A stretch of 64,000 nt of DNA, from contig JAKCFM010000001.1 in NCBI GenBank assembly GCA_025041195.1, positions 868,001-932,000 of the forward strand, in the 5' to 3' direction. Under the pieces are notes generated by a model. The model made no database searches. It saw nothing but the letters and a program-made list of their open reading frames with translations, and was not told the DNA's origin. A program made the position numbers and the translations under genes. The DNA comes from Halobacteriales archaeon YIM A00013 (GTDB lineage Archaea > Halobacteriota > Halobacteria > Halobacteriales > Haloarculaceae). Below are positions 53,452-63,141 of the stretch, in pieces; position 1 is the first letter of the stretch; each line of letters begins with the position of its first letter.

Positions 53452-54060
53452 TCACTCGCCGAATCGACGCTGGCGTTCCTGATAATCCCGTATCGCCCGG
53501 AGATAATCGCGCTTTCTGAAATCACGCCAGTTGATATCCGTGAAATACAGCTCCGAGTAGACCGACTGCCAGATCATGAAATCCGACAGGCGCTCGGCCC
53601 CCGTTTTAATAAACAGATCTGGATCGGTGGGAAAGACCAGATGGCGCTCGATTGTGGACTCATCAATGTCGTCAACCACGAGTGATCCATCATCGACCGC
53701 GTGCGTTACTTGCTGGACGGCCTTGGCAAACTCCGCTTTCCCACCCAGCCCGATGCTCACCTGTATCGGCGTATCGACCCGCTCGCTGTCCTCGGGAAGG
53801 CGCACGGCAAGCGGTGCCGGTGTGGAAATATCTGAAAGCGAGTGATATAGCGTCTGTACGACGGCTTCGTCGAGTACGCTGACGTACACCATCACGCGGT
53901 CGGCGCTGTAATCGAACGCCCAGTAAAAGAACGATTCGAGCGTTGCATACGCTCCTGGATTGAGCAGATCGCGCTCGGTGATGACGAGTGCGATATGCTC
54001 CGGAACGGCGGCCTCACTCCATCGTGTTCGGGCTGCGAGATACCGATCGTAGAGGGACAC
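53452..54060 (-). CDS. cis-Prenyltransferase homologue lacking the catalytic N-terminal motif
   Basis: A 202-residue protein clearly in the cis-prenyltransferase fold: DLFIKTGAERLSDFMIWQSVYSELYFTDINWRDFRKRDYLRAIRDY is a full C-terminal active-site text. The N-terminal D-G-N-R-x-x motif is missing; the equivalent strand reads IALVITERDLLNPGAY, so the catalytic Asp and diphosphate-binding Arg are gone. It faces the intact synthase gene end to end. Eukaryotic and some other cis-prenyltransferases work as a catalytic plus a non-catalytic subunit (DHDDS/NgBR), and this pair has that look. Confidence 0.8.
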   Translation of the reverse strand: MSLYDRYLAARTRWSEAAVPEHIALVITERDLLNPGAYATLESFFYWAFDYSADRVMVYVSVLDEAVVQTLYHSLSDISTPAPLAVRLPEDSERVDTPIQVSIGLGGKAEFAKAVQQVTHAVDDGSLVVDDIDESTIERHLVFPTDPDLFIKTGAERLSDFMIWQSVYSELYFTDINWRDFRKRDYLRAIRDYQERQRRFGE

Positions 54061-54163
54061 ACCGTCGGTAACGGACAGACCAGCCTAAAGTTCACGACTG
54101 CAGATCGGATCGCACAATCTCATACCCGAGAGGATTAAGTTCTCGACAACAAAACCCTGAGGC

Positions 54164-55552
54164 GTGGCATCATCAGTTCGGCGGGCCGTCGGATTCGCCG
54201 TCGTCGGAACGTTCGTTCTGGCCGTTCCGTTTATAGCGGCCTCGAGCGTTAGTTTCAGCGCAAGCTGGTTCAATTCAACCGTTCCGGCCATCGATCCGGC
54301 AGGGATGACGGCGATCGTCATTTCGATTCCGTTTTTGTTCGGCACCGTCGTGTCACTGGTTACGAGCAACGGCCCGTTGTTTGATCTGTTTGCCTTTCCC
54401 GCAGATTACGAGGAGGGCCGACTCTACGGACTCGCAAACTTCTGTCTGGCCGCTGGTGGACTTGCGGCCTTTAGTCTCCAGATTGACCTCTCGTTGACCA
54501 TATTCATCGCGAGCGTTTTGCTCGTCGTCTATGGAAATCTCGGAGAAAAACTCGCCAGGCGACGGACGGATGATCCACTCGTCGCCGTTGCTACCTTCCT
54601 GGGTGTCTCCTGGTGCAGTGCGATCGTGGGACAGTGGCTGACCATCTCGATGCTGGACACCCCGCTAGACCCTCCAAAACTGCTCTTTCTGGCAATCACG
54701 GGTGGCCTGTTTGCAGCATTGCTCCGATCGGTATTGCCCGACCGCGATGACCCAATCATCATTCTATCCGTGACGTTTGCCCTCTGGATTCTGAACGGAA
54801 TCGTCCCGGGAGTTACTACGTCGTACGTGGTGACTGCACTCGCCGTGACCGTAGCATTCGGCTATCTCTCGTATGCACTCGAGACAGCTTCGATCACCGG
54901 CATGCTTTCGGGAGTCGTTATCGCGTTCGTCACGATCGTTCTCGGGGGATACCAGTGGTTTGCCGTCCTGATCGCATTCTTTGGTGGTGGTGGGCTCGTG
55001 ACGAAGTTCCGCTACGAAACGAAACGAGATCGGGGACTCGCACAGGATAATGAGGGCGCACGCGGCGGTGGTAACGTCATCGCCAACTCGCTCGTTGCAC
55101 TGTTGGCTGTGCTCGGGAGTTCAGCCGCCGAGCTCATCGGACTCTCCCCATCAGTGTTCGTCCTCGCGTTCGCAGGCGCCGTCGCGACGGCGATGAGTGA
55201 CACGTTATCGAGCGAGATCGGCGGACTGTATGGCCCCCCGAGGCTGATTACCACGCTCAAACCGGTTGCGCCAGGGACGGACGGTGGCGTGACACTCCAG
55301 GGGGCGTTCGCAGGCATTGTTGGAGCTGGTATCATCGCCCTGCTGACGATCGGGCTGTTCGATAGCGTGACGATCGTTGGAGGCCTGATCGTCATTGCCG
55401 CTGGTACCATTGGCATGCTCGTCGATAGCCTGTTGGGCGCGACGATTGAGGGAGCTGCGCTTGGTAACATGGGCGTCAACTTTCTGGCAACGCTCTCAGG
55501 TGGGCTGTCGGCGTTCGGACTGACGCTGCTTGGTGGCGTCGTGGTGCTGTGA
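54164..55552 (+). CDS. DUF92 family integral membrane protein
   Basis: A 462-residue protein with about ten membrane segments. The DUF92 signature region is GGGGLVTKFRYETKRDRGLAQ...RGGGNVIANSL and MSDTLSSEIGGLYG...PPRLITTLKPVAPGTDGGVTLQG. A plant member (VTE6) is a phytyl-phosphate kinase, so this protein may phosphorylate an isoprenoid phosphate. The neighbouring cis-prenyltransferase genes support that. Start GTG 54164 is at a leaderless position. Confidence 0.82.
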   Translation: MASSVRRAVGFAVVGTFVLAVPFIAASSVSFSASWFNSTVPAIDPAGMTAIVISIPFLFGTVVSLVTSNGPLFDLFAFPADYEEGRLYGLANFCLAAGGLAAFSLQIDLSLTIFIASVLLVVYGNLGEKLARRRTDDPLVAVATFLGVSWCSAIVGQWLTISMLDTPLDPPKLLFLAITGGLFAALLRSVLPDRDDPIIILSVTFALWILNGIVPGVTTSYVVTALAVTVAFGYLSYALETASITGMLSGVVIAFVTIVLGGYQWFAVLIAFFGGGGLVTKFRYETKRDRGLAQDNEGARGGGNVIANSLVALLAVLGSSAAELIGLSPSVFVLAFAGAVATAMSDTLSSEIGGLYGPPRLITTLKPVAPGTDGGVTLQGAFAGIVGAGIIALLTIGLFDSVTIVGGLIVIAAGTIGMLVDSLLGATIEGAALGNMGVNFLATLSGGLSAFGLTLLGGVVVL

Positions 55553-55995
55553 TCCGATCTGCCAGTTCAGCCGATCGGGGACGAATTGGTTCGTTACAAC
55601 AGTCGCTGTTGTCCTCACCGTGGCCGGAACTCTTGGCGCTCGCACTCGAACAACCGGCGGATGAGAGTCCGTTCTGTCTGGTGGCAGTGCCAGCAGAGCA
55701 CGCTGGGCCGATCGGCTACGCTCTCGCTATCGACGGTGGACACGACGATGATGCGACGGGCTGTTATGTCGCAGAAATTGCGGTCGAACCGGCTCATCGG
55801 CGTGAAGGACACGCAACTGCACTGCTCGAAGCTGTCACAGCACGAACGGTAGCGACCGAACTCTCTCTCAGCGCGCGTGCAGATGACGACGACGCGATCG
55901 CGTTCTACCGTGCTAACGGCTTCGAACTGGTCAAACGCAAACCGAACGAGTACGACGACGGCGTCGACGGACTCCTGCTGAAAAAACGAATTTAG
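55549..55995 (+). CDS. GNAT family acetyltransferase
   Basis: A 148-residue GNAT protein. The acetyl-CoA binding motif is EIAVEPAHRREGHATALLEAV, followed by the C-terminal AIAFYRANGFELVKRKPN. Substrate unknown. The GTG start overlaps the stop of the DUF92 gene (GTGA), so they share a message. Confidence 0.82.
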   Translation: MIRSASSADRGRIGSLQQSLLSSPWPELLALALEQPADESPFCLVAVPAEHAGPIGYALAIDGGHDDDATGCYVAEIAVEPAHRREGHATALLEAVTARTVATELSLSARADDDDAIAFYRANGFELVKRKPNEYDDGVDGLLLKKRI

Positions 55996-56000
55996 TTCTC

Positions 56001-57269
56001 TTACGGGCTAGACTGTGTAACCTGCCCGACCGTACGCACGCGAACGCTCGTGGGTTGTTTGACGAATGATTCACACTCTTGTGTGACGATCTGGCCGACA
56101 CCAGTCTGCGCAGCTATGTCCAGCACGCGTTGTGTGAGTGCCCCATCGATGATGAGACACGCCGGTGGATCGCCAGCCGATTTGAGCAATGTAAACGCCT
56201 CATCAACTGACCCGTCTGCGATCGTTTCGAAGGACGCATCGAGCAGGCGAACGGCGTGACCCTCAGCTTCGACCACCTCGGTCACGTGTCCGGACAGCGT
56301 ATCTGGCGGTGTCGGATCCGCTGTGGTCGCTCCGTTCGGCGTAGATCCGGCCGTTGCAGTGGGTTCTGCAAGTGGCGCGTCTGGAGTCGGTGCTCCCTCA
56401 GTGGGTGGCGGCGCTGGCCGTGCACTGCCGTCAGTTGCAGCCAGTTCTTCAGGTCCTGGAGCGTGTTGAGAGACTGAATCGGCGGGGATCTTCTCTCGTA
56501 GCGCTTTCATCACCGCGTTCCGTGAGAGATCCTCAACGTGATCGTCGGTCGGCGCCATCGCAACGAAATCGATCGACGCGACTTGACCGAGCTCTTTGAG
56601 GAGGAGATCGCCGCCCCGATCCCCGTCGAAAAAGGCCGTCACGGTTTTGTCCGTTGTCAGCGACGCTACGGCATCGGGCACGCTCGTCCCTTGGACGCCG
56701 ATGGCGTTTTTGATGCCGTACTGGAGGAGCGTTAGCACGTCAGAGCGCCCCTCGACGACGATGATTGCGTCCGAATCGGCAACCCGAGGCCCCGCAGGCA
56801 GTCCTTTGTACTCCGTGATATCTTCGATTCTGATCGATCGGCGCACCTCTTCGACTAACTCATCGCTCGTCAGGATTCCGCCGTCGAACGCCGACCCGAG
56901 CAGGGTCTTCGCCCGCTCAACGATCTGTCGACGCTTTGCCGCCCGAACGTCTTCAATCCGGTCGACCTCGACGGCTGCCCGACACGGGCCAACCCGTTCG
57001 ATCGTTTCGAGGGATGCGCCAAGGATAGCGGTTTCGACCTGATCAAGCCCGCTGGCGATCGTCACCGTGCCGAACGATTGGCCCGACTCCGAGCTGATCT
57101 CAACGTCGATCCGGCCCACCTTCGAGGAGTCCTGGAGATCGCGGAGATCAAGCTCGTCGCCAAGCAACCCCTCCGTCTGTCCGAAGATGGCACCAACGAC
57201 GTCACTCCGTTCGACCACCCCCTTTGCAGTGATGTTGGCGTGTATAAGGTATTTCGCTGTATCGTACAT
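56001..57269 (-). CDS. dnaG: DnaG-type primase
   Basis: From ATG 57269 a 422-residue archaeal DnaG. The N-terminal domain (MYDTAKYLIHANITAKGVVERSD) is followed by the TOPRIM domain with AIIVVEGRSDVLTLL (catalytic Glu) and TAFFDGDRGGDLLL (Asp-x-Asp). A proline/alanine-rich disordered linker (about residues 275-340) precedes a C-terminal domain. Archaeal DnaG makes RNA primers in vitro and is a stable subunit of the RNA exosome. Sixteen in-frame codons upstream, His-rich, are probably not translated. Confidence 0.92.
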   Translation of the reverse strand: MYDTAKYLIHANITAKGVVERSDVVGAIFGQTEGLLGDELDLRDLQDSSKVGRIDVEISSESGQSFGTVTIASGLDQVETAILGASLETIERVGPCRAAVEVDRIEDVRAAKRRQIVERAKTLLGSAFDGGILTSDELVEEVRRSIRIEDITEYKGLPAGPRVADSDAIIVVEGRSDVLTLLQYGIKNAIGVQGTSVPDAVASLTTDKTVTAFFDGDRGGDLLLKELGQVASIDFVAMAPTDDHVEDLSRNAVMKALREKIPADSVSQHAPGPEELAATDGSARPAPPPTEGAPTPDAPLAEPTATAGSTPNGATTADPTPPDTLSGHVTEVVEAEGHAVRLLDASFETIADGSVDEAFTLLKSAGDPPACLIIDGALTQRVLDIAAQTGVGQIVTQECESFVKQPTSVRVRTVGQVTQSSP

Positions 57270-57495
57270 GATTATGTGAGTGCCCGTATGGGCGTGATTG
57301 TGATGGTCTCCATGCACTATGCATGAGACACGCTAAAATCGTGCCTATCGACACATAAACCATGCGGGATTGAGTTATTTAGTAACGATACCAATTAGTG
57401 AATAATTTATTATAGTTTTGAGTTAATGAATTATTCATGACTAGAGATACCATACGCGATGGGGATTCAAGTCATTCCTTGCAGAACCGTTAGAT

Positions 57496-58764
57496 ATGTA
57501 CGAACGAACGTACATGGAAGGGACCCGTGGGACGATGGCCGTTGACTGGGAAGAACGGATTAACACCGCTCGCCTCCGCCAGGAGCGCAAGACCCGTGCC
57601 CTTGCGCAAATGGCTGACCACGGACTGGCCGCGATGGTGTTGTTTTCCGACCCGAACATTCGGTATGTGACGGGCCTGGCGATGACCGGCGGAAGCGGTG
57701 CCGACCACTACACGTTATTGACAGAAGACGGATCGATTGTCCACTGGGACACGGCAGATCACGCGTCCAATCAACGATTCAACTGTCCGTGGCTCGATGA
57801 TATCAGATACGCCTGTCCAGGCCTGGGGAACGTGCCACGGGCAGCGGGCCGTCCCTCTGCACGTCGGTTCCTGCGTGAAACCATGGTTGATGAGATTGAA
57901 GCCGCCCTGAACGACCATGGAGTACAACAGCAGCCGATCGGCGTTGATATTGCGAACCCAGCGTTGCTTGCGGCGTTCGAGGATCGATCGATCGAGGTCG
58001 ATACGGCGGCCTGCAGCTCGGCGATGTCGTCGGCGCGCGCGATCAAAACCCGGGATGAGATCGAATGTCTTCGAATGGTCGCTGCAATCTGTGAGGGTGC
58101 GTTTCAGCAGATCACTGAAACGGCGCGTCCCGGGCGGCGCGAATCTGCCGTCTGGGGTGGAGCGGTCAAACAGCTGTTTCGTCTCGGTGCTGGCGTCCAT
58201 GGTGGCTATCTTACCTCGGGGCCGAACACCTGGCCGAAACACCAGGCGAACACCACTGATCGGATTCTCCGCCCGGGAGATCTCATCTATGCTGACTGTT
58301 ACAACGTTTCCTATCTCGGCTATCGGTCGTGTTACTACCGAACGTTTAGTCTGGGGGCGCCAACGCAAGCCCAAACGGAGGCGTACGAGACCGCCCGCGA
58401 CAACCTCTATGACGTCCTCGAACGGATCGAACCCGGTGCGACGACAGACGAAATCTGCAAGGGCTTTCCAGATATGGAGGGCGAACACGCCGAGTGGTAC
58501 GATGCCACCAATCACTGGCAACTGACGACAAACCACTGGGCGCACGGCCTCGGTCTGCAACTCTATGAGCAACCGCTCATCTGGCGTGGGATCTCCCCGG
58601 ACCATCCGATCGAAATTAAAGAAGGCATGACGATGGCCGTCGAAACGATGGAGCCTGCTGAGAACCAGGGTGTTCGCATCGAAGAGATGGTCGTCGTTCG
58701 TGAAAATGGCGTTGAGATTCTCAGTCGATGGCCAGTCGAATCAATTACCGTCATCGATCCCTGA
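57496..58764 (+). CDS. M24-fold protein with a lost metal ligand
   Basis: A 422-residue pita-bread-fold protein with a creatinase-like N-terminal domain. The metal set is incomplete: the first Asp is in LIYADCYNVSYLGY, but the second, in the S-D-x-T-R-T position of active peptidases, is replaced by Cys (SCYYRTF). The His in HGLGL and the Glu pair (VETMEP and GVRIEEM) remain. It is therefore probably not a dinuclear aminopeptidase; a hydrolase that works without two metals, like creatinase, is one option. ATG 57535 (MAVDWEERI) is an alternative start. Confidence 0.8.
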   Translation: MYERTYMEGTRGTMAVDWEERINTARLRQERKTRALAQMADHGLAAMVLFSDPNIRYVTGLAMTGGSGADHYTLLTEDGSIVHWDTADHASNQRFNCPWLDDIRYACPGLGNVPRAAGRPSARRFLRETMVDEIEAALNDHGVQQQPIGVDIANPALLAAFEDRSIEVDTAACSSAMSSARAIKTRDEIECLRMVAAICEGAFQQITETARPGRRESAVWGGAVKQLFRLGAGVHGGYLTSGPNTWPKHQANTTDRILRPGDLIYADCYNVSYLGYRSCYYRTFSLGAPTQAQTEAYETARDNLYDVLERIEPGATTDEICKGFPDMEGEHAEWYDATNHWQLTTNHWAHGLGLQLYEQPLIWRGISPDHPIEIKEGMTMAVETMEPAENQGVRIEEMVVVRENGVEILSRWPVESITVIDP

Positions 58765-58853
58765 ATATTACTTCGTTCCTGATTAATTATTTTATTACTA
58801 CCGCAAGATTAATAAAAACTCAACACACAGTGTATACTGAGCGGTGAGATAGT

Positions 58854-59009
58854 TCACAACGGCCTCTCTGGTTCGATCCAACGACACTCATCGTTCACAC
58901 GCTTCCACAACGTTCCCCCAGCGTCGGGATGGTCCTCATCCCGATTTCTAAACGTGACGTGCAGATTTCGGGCCGAATGGCGTTGCTGTCTCTTGCTGGT
59001 CGTGGTCAC
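58854..59009 (-). CDS. Possible 51-residue protein
   Basis: From GTG 59009 a short ORF (MTTTSKRQQRHSARNLHVTF) with protein-like text, ending WIEPERPL. Downstream of the 107-residue gene, same direction, 52 bases apart. No motif and no Shine-Dalgarno; a chance ORF cannot be excluded. Confidence 0.35.
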   Translation of the reverse strand: MTTTSKRQQRHSARNLHVTFRNRDEDHPDAGGTLWKRVNDECRWIEPERPL

Positions 59010-59061
59010 CGTGATGATTTCAAGAGCGCAGAGTCGGTACCATCTGGTGACTACAAGCCCA

Positions 59062-59385
59062 TCACCGGAGACCGATCTGGTCTCTGAGTTCCTCAACGTG
59101 ATTCAACATTACTTCGACGCCGCTCGCCCAGAAAAGCTGGTTTGGATCGAGCCGCTCGCCATAGAGCTCATAGAAATCACCGTCAAGTTCGTCGTACAGG
59201 GAGATGACTTCCTCAGCAAGATCGTCGGGGAGTTGCATCTGCACCGCGGTACCGTCTTCGTCGTCACCACCAGTTGGCAATCCAACCGTACCACGCACCC
59301 CCACATGGCTCTGACCGCTTTCCTGGGTGTCGTTCACCCAAACGAATTCACTCGAATCGGACTGGTCCTCAACCATCATCTCCAT
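59062..59385 (-). CDS. Hypothetical 107-residue acidic protein
   Basis: From ATG 59385 a 107-residue acidic protein (MEMMVEDQSDSSEFVWVNDT) with a helical second half (LPDDLAEEVISLYDELDGDFYELYGERLDPNQLFWASGVEVMLNHVEEL). No family recognised. It stands alone, divergent from the RPA operon, and shares that operon's upstream region. Confidence 0.6.
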   Translation of the reverse strand: MEMMVEDQSDSSEFVWVNDTQESGQSHVGVRGTVGLPTGGDDEDGTAVQMQLPDDLAEEVISLYDELDGDFYELYGERLDPNQLFWASGVEVMLNHVEELRDQIGLR

Positions 59386-59516
59386 TGTGGAAACTAATAC
59401 AAATATACCTTGGGAGTCACCTCGGATCATGGGGATGAATCGCCTCTGCCAACCGACTCTGCAGGATCGTCGTTCACGGAACGCTTTTTGTGAATCCCCC
59501 GTTCAGTTACTGTAGG

Positions 59517-60791
59517 ATGGATCTCGAAGCTCGCGCCGAGGAGCTCGCCTCCGATCTCGGCGTAGACAAAGCGGAGGTTGTAGCGGACTTACAAACGTTA
59601 CTGGAATACGACGTTCCAGTGTCAGAAGCGATACAGAGTCTTCGCCGAAAGTACGGTGGAACTGGGTCCACCGCTTCGGTGCCGACGGCGTCATCGATCG
59701 AATCGTTGTCTGCAGATCAGCCAGGCGTCTCGCTGGTGGGCACGGTATTGACGCGTGGACGGCGAACGATCGTCTACGATGGTGACGAACAGATGATTAT
59801 CGAGGGGACGATCGGCGACGAGACCGGTCGTGTCGCCTACACTGCGTGGGAGGATCTCGAATTTTCGGTTGGCGAGACGATATCGATTCAGAACGCCGGC
59901 GTTCGAGAGTGGGATGGCGAACCCCAGCTCAATCTCGGCGACACCACGACGATTTCCACGGCTGAAGAATCGCTTGACGTGCCGTTCGAGATCGGTGGCG
60001 ATCGCACACTCGATTCCCTCCAGACGGGCGATCGTGGAATCACGGTCGCTGTATCGGTGCTTGAGTGTGAACAGCGAACGATCGATGGCCGAGACGGTGA
60101 GACCACAATACTCAGTGGTGTCATTGGGGATGAAACGAAACGGCTGCCGTTCACTGACTGGGAGGCCCACACTGCGCTGATCGAATCGGGAGCGTCGGTC
60201 GAGCTCATCGACTGTCACGTCCGTGAACACCGGGGCGTTCCGGCGGTGAACGTTGGCGAGCACACGACCGTCCGTCAGCTCGATCAGGCGGTTTCGGTGA
60301 CCGAAGCCGTCCCGGAACTGGAGATCGGCGACGCAATTGACGCGGGTGGTGCGTTCGACATCGCTGTTGTTGGCACTGTTATTGACGTTCGTGATGGCTC
60401 CGGGTTGATTCAGCGCTGTCCGGAGTGTTCGCGAGTGATCCAGAACGGCCAGTGTCGGAGTCACGGTTCGGTGAGCGGCGAGGATGATCTCCGCATCAAA
60501 GCCGTCATCGACGACGGCACCGGAACGCTGATGGGAATCTGTGATCGCGAGCTGACGGAGTCGGTCTACGGCGATACCCTCGAAAGCGCACGCGAGGCAG
60601 CTCGTGATGCGATGGATCGGTCGGTAGTAACCAGTTCGATCATGGAGGCGATCGTCGGCCGGCAGTACAGACTGCGTGGCTCGCTCCAGATCGACGAGTA
60701 CGGGGCGATGCTCACGGTTGATTCGTTCGATCGGGTGACCACTGCGCCATCGGAGATTGCAGAGACAGCGCTCGCGGAGGTGAGCCAATGA
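59517..60791 (+). CDS. rpa: Replication protein A, large single-strand DNA-binding subunit
   Basis: From ATG 59517 a 424-residue RPA with a helical N-terminal segment (MDLEARAEELASDLGVDK) and several OB folds (for example SLVGTVLTRGRRTIV...EGTIGDETGRVAYTAWEDLEF, repeated twice with changes). A zinc finger lies near residue 301 (CPECSRVIQNGQCRSHG), followed by a last OB fold. It coats single-stranded DNA in replication and repair. The stop overlaps the next gene by four bases. Confidence 0.9.
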   Translation: MDLEARAEELASDLGVDKAEVVADLQTLLEYDVPVSEAIQSLRRKYGGTGSTASVPTASSIESLSADQPGVSLVGTVLTRGRRTIVYDGDEQMIIEGTIGDETGRVAYTAWEDLEFSVGETISIQNAGVREWDGEPQLNLGDTTTISTAEESLDVPFEIGGDRTLDSLQTGDRGITVAVSVLECEQRTIDGRDGETTILSGVIGDETKRLPFTDWEAHTALIESGASVELIDCHVREHRGVPAVNVGEHTTVRQLDQAVSVTEAVPELEIGDAIDAGGAFDIAVVGTVIDVRDGSGLIQRCPECSRVIQNGQCRSHGSVSGEDDLRIKAVIDDGTGTLMGICDRELTESVYGDTLESAREAARDAMDRSVVTSSIMEAIVGRQYRLRGSLQIDEYGAMLTVDSFDRVTTAPSEIAETALAEVSQ

Positions 60792-62326
60792 GCAACGCCC
60801 CTTCCGTCGGGCGGGAGACTGCACAACGGCTGTTCGCAGCCGAATTCGCCGATGCGACCCACGAGTACGCAGAGAGCGACGACGATCGCGCACCAAACTA
60901 CGTCGTCGCGCCAAGTGGGCTTCGGATGAATCGTGTGTTCGTTGCGGGCGTCTTGACGGAGATTTCGCCGGCCGGCGACAGCATGGTTCGGGCTCGGATT
61001 GCCGATCCGACCGGTGCGTTCGTCTGTTATGCTGGACAGTACCAGCCAGAAGCGCTGGCCACGCTCGAATCGCTGTCGCCGCCGGCGTTCGTTGCCATCA
61101 CAGGCAAAGCACGAACGTTCTCGCCAGACGATGCGGACGTAGTGTACAGCTCGATCCGTCCGGAGGTAATCACGGAGATCGACGCCGAGACGCGCGATCG
61201 GTGGAGCGTACGGACCGCTCGCAGAACGCTCGAACGGATCGCCACGACGGATGCAGTTCAGGCGCGTGCGCTTTCGGATTCTGAGATAACACTGACTCGC
61301 CGTCTCGAAAATGCTGGCGTTCCGGCGGATCGAGCGGCAGGGATTGCTCGCGCCCGATCTGCGTACGGTACCACGACTGCGTATCTGTCCGAACTCCAGC
61401 GCCTCTCGATCGACGTCCTCGAACTCGTTGCCGAACGGAAGGAGTCGGTCGATCCGTTGTCGTATCCCCCCGGCGAGGACGCAACCGTCTCGTTCGTTCC
61501 AGCAATTGAGCTGTCGGTCGAACTCGACGAACGAGAGGCAGAGGTGGAACCAGACGGTTCGGACGCTCCGGCCACCTCCGAGACTGCAGAACGCGTCGAT
61601 ATCCACACTGATGAACCTGAACAAGCGTCTGCCGTGGATACGAATGGGACTAAAACCAGTGAACAGGAGTCAGCGCCAGACAGTGCTGCTGAGACGAGCG
61701 ATACGCCGGTTGAGGAGTCGATCGAGAGCGACGATTCGATCGATGCATCCCCATCGGCAACGGAAGACGATTCCGACGCCGAGCCCACGCAAGCGGACGA
61801 CCTGTCGACCGAACCCGACGAATTCGACCCAGAGGAGTTCGAGCTCGACGAAGAAGTACGCGAACAGGTCGAATCTGAGTTCGGAACGGAGTTTTCCACG
61901 GCAAGTGAGGTTGGCTCCACCGAATCGGCATCCCCGGACGATAGCCCCGATCAGCCGCCAGCCGAGGAGACCAACGATGCCGACCTCGATGATCCGGCTG
62001 CTAGCGTGGGTAAAAACGACCAGGCGCAATCGGCGGACACGGAGAAATCTGTGGAATCTGCCGTTGATTCTGAACCTGAATCTGCCAAAGAATCCGAACC
62101 CGAGCCTGTCGCAGAATCGGATGCAGAATCCATCGATATTTCCGCGGTTGTTCTGAGCGAGATGCGATCGATGAACGACGGTGATGGTGTTGATCGCACA
62201 GAGCTCATTGACGCTGTAACATCGAGTGCTAATGTCAGTTCAGATGATGTCTCCGATGCGATACAGGAAGCGCTGATGAATGGAAAGTGTTACGAGCCGG
62301 CCGAGGACACGCTGAAACCGATCTAA
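60788..62326 (+). CDS. rpap: RPA-associated protein
   Basis: A 512-residue protein encoded directly behind RPA with a 4-base overlap. The N-terminal half contains an OB-fold-like region (MNRVFVAGVLTEISPAGDSMVRARIADPTGAFVCYAGQYQ) and a helical segment; residues about 250-460 are a very acidic, low-complexity linker (Glu, Asp, Ser, Ala); the last 50 residues are helical. In Haloferax, rpa genes are paired with rpap genes and the products form a complex. The linker is longer than typical by eye. Confidence 0.88.
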   Translation: MSNAPSVGRETAQRLFAAEFADATHEYAESDDDRAPNYVVAPSGLRMNRVFVAGVLTEISPAGDSMVRARIADPTGAFVCYAGQYQPEALATLESLSPPAFVAITGKARTFSPDDADVVYSSIRPEVITEIDAETRDRWSVRTARRTLERIATTDAVQARALSDSEITLTRRLENAGVPADRAAGIARARSAYGTTTAYLSELQRLSIDVLELVAERKESVDPLSYPPGEDATVSFVPAIELSVELDEREAEVEPDGSDAPATSETAERVDIHTDEPEQASAVDTNGTKTSEQESAPDSAAETSDTPVEESIESDDSIDASPSATEDDSDAEPTQADDLSTEPDEFDPEEFELDEEVREQVESEFGTEFSTASEVGSTESASPDDSPDQPPAEETNDADLDDPAASVGKNDQAQSADTEKSVESAVDSEPESAKESEPEPVAESDAESIDISAVVLSEMRSMNDGDGVDRTELIDAVTSSANVSSDDVSDAIQEALMNGKCYEPAEDTLKPI

Positions 62327-63087
62327 TGGCGGTCATCGAGCCGATTCCGGGGGCTCCTGCTGGTGTTGTGACCACAGCAGATGAGCAGCTGCTGGTTCTC
62401 GCAGATTATCATGCCGGAATCGAAGCTCGATTCAGACAAAATGGCGTGGAGATTCCCTCACGCGCGGACGAACGACGAGCGTTGGTCGAGACATTGCTCG
62501 ATCGATCGAACGCCAGTCGGCTGGTTGTTGTCGGCGATCTCGGCACGGATATCGGTCGTCCGAGCGCCACCGAGCGCGATGAAATCGAACAGTTGTTCGA
62601 GACAGTCGCTACCAGGGTCCCACTAACGATCGTCAAAGGAAATCATGACGGCGACATCGAAACACTCGTTGAGGCAGTGGAGTTCGAACACAATATATCG
62701 GTGACTGAGAGCGACGGCTGGCGATGTGGAGCCGTCGGATTCGTACATGGACACACCTGGCCAGCCGAAGAAGTGCTTGCGGCGTCGGTTCTGGTGATGG
62801 GTCACGAACATCCCATGGTCAATTTGACCGATGCTGTCGGCGGTGGTTCGACCGAACGGGTCTGGCTCCGAGGCACACTCAATCCTACACCGTTCGAACC
62901 ACACACGAGCGCGCACGATATTGATCCCGGATCGATCGTTATCTGTCCCGCGTTCAATGATCTCACCGGTGGAACCTGGATCAATACCACCCAGACGTTT
63001 CTCGCCCCATTCCTCCCGGAGGGAATCGACGACGGACAGGCCTATCTCCTCGATGGCACTCGACTTGGCCCGTATGATGATGTTTAA
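62326..63087 (+). CDS. rpe: RPA operon phosphoesterase (calcineurin-like)
   Basis: From ATG 62326 (TAATG with the rpap stop) a 253-residue metallophosphoesterase: LADYHAG, VVVGDLGTDIG, IVKGNHDGD, HGHTWP and GHEHP are the dinuclear metal motifs. The same gene order rpa-rpap-rpe is known from Haloferax, where rpe is not essential. Its substrate is unknown; a nucleotide or DNA-end processing role is inferred from the neighbours. Confidence 0.9.
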   Translation: MAVIEPIPGAPAGVVTTADEQLLVLADYHAGIEARFRQNGVEIPSRADERRALVETLLDRSNASRLVVVGDLGTDIGRPSATERDEIEQLFETVATRVPLTIVKGNHDGDIETLVEAVEFEHNISVTESDGWRCGAVGFVHGHTWPAEEVLAASVLVMGHEHPMVNLTDAVGGGSTERVWLRGTLNPTPFEPHTSAHDIDPGSIVICPAFNDLTGGTWINTTQTFLAPFLPEGIDDGQAYLLDGTRLGPYDDV

Positions 63088-63141
63088 ATTTTGATAATTA
63101 TCGCGACCGCCGCTCCGTCCGCAACGAAGATGGGTGGATCG

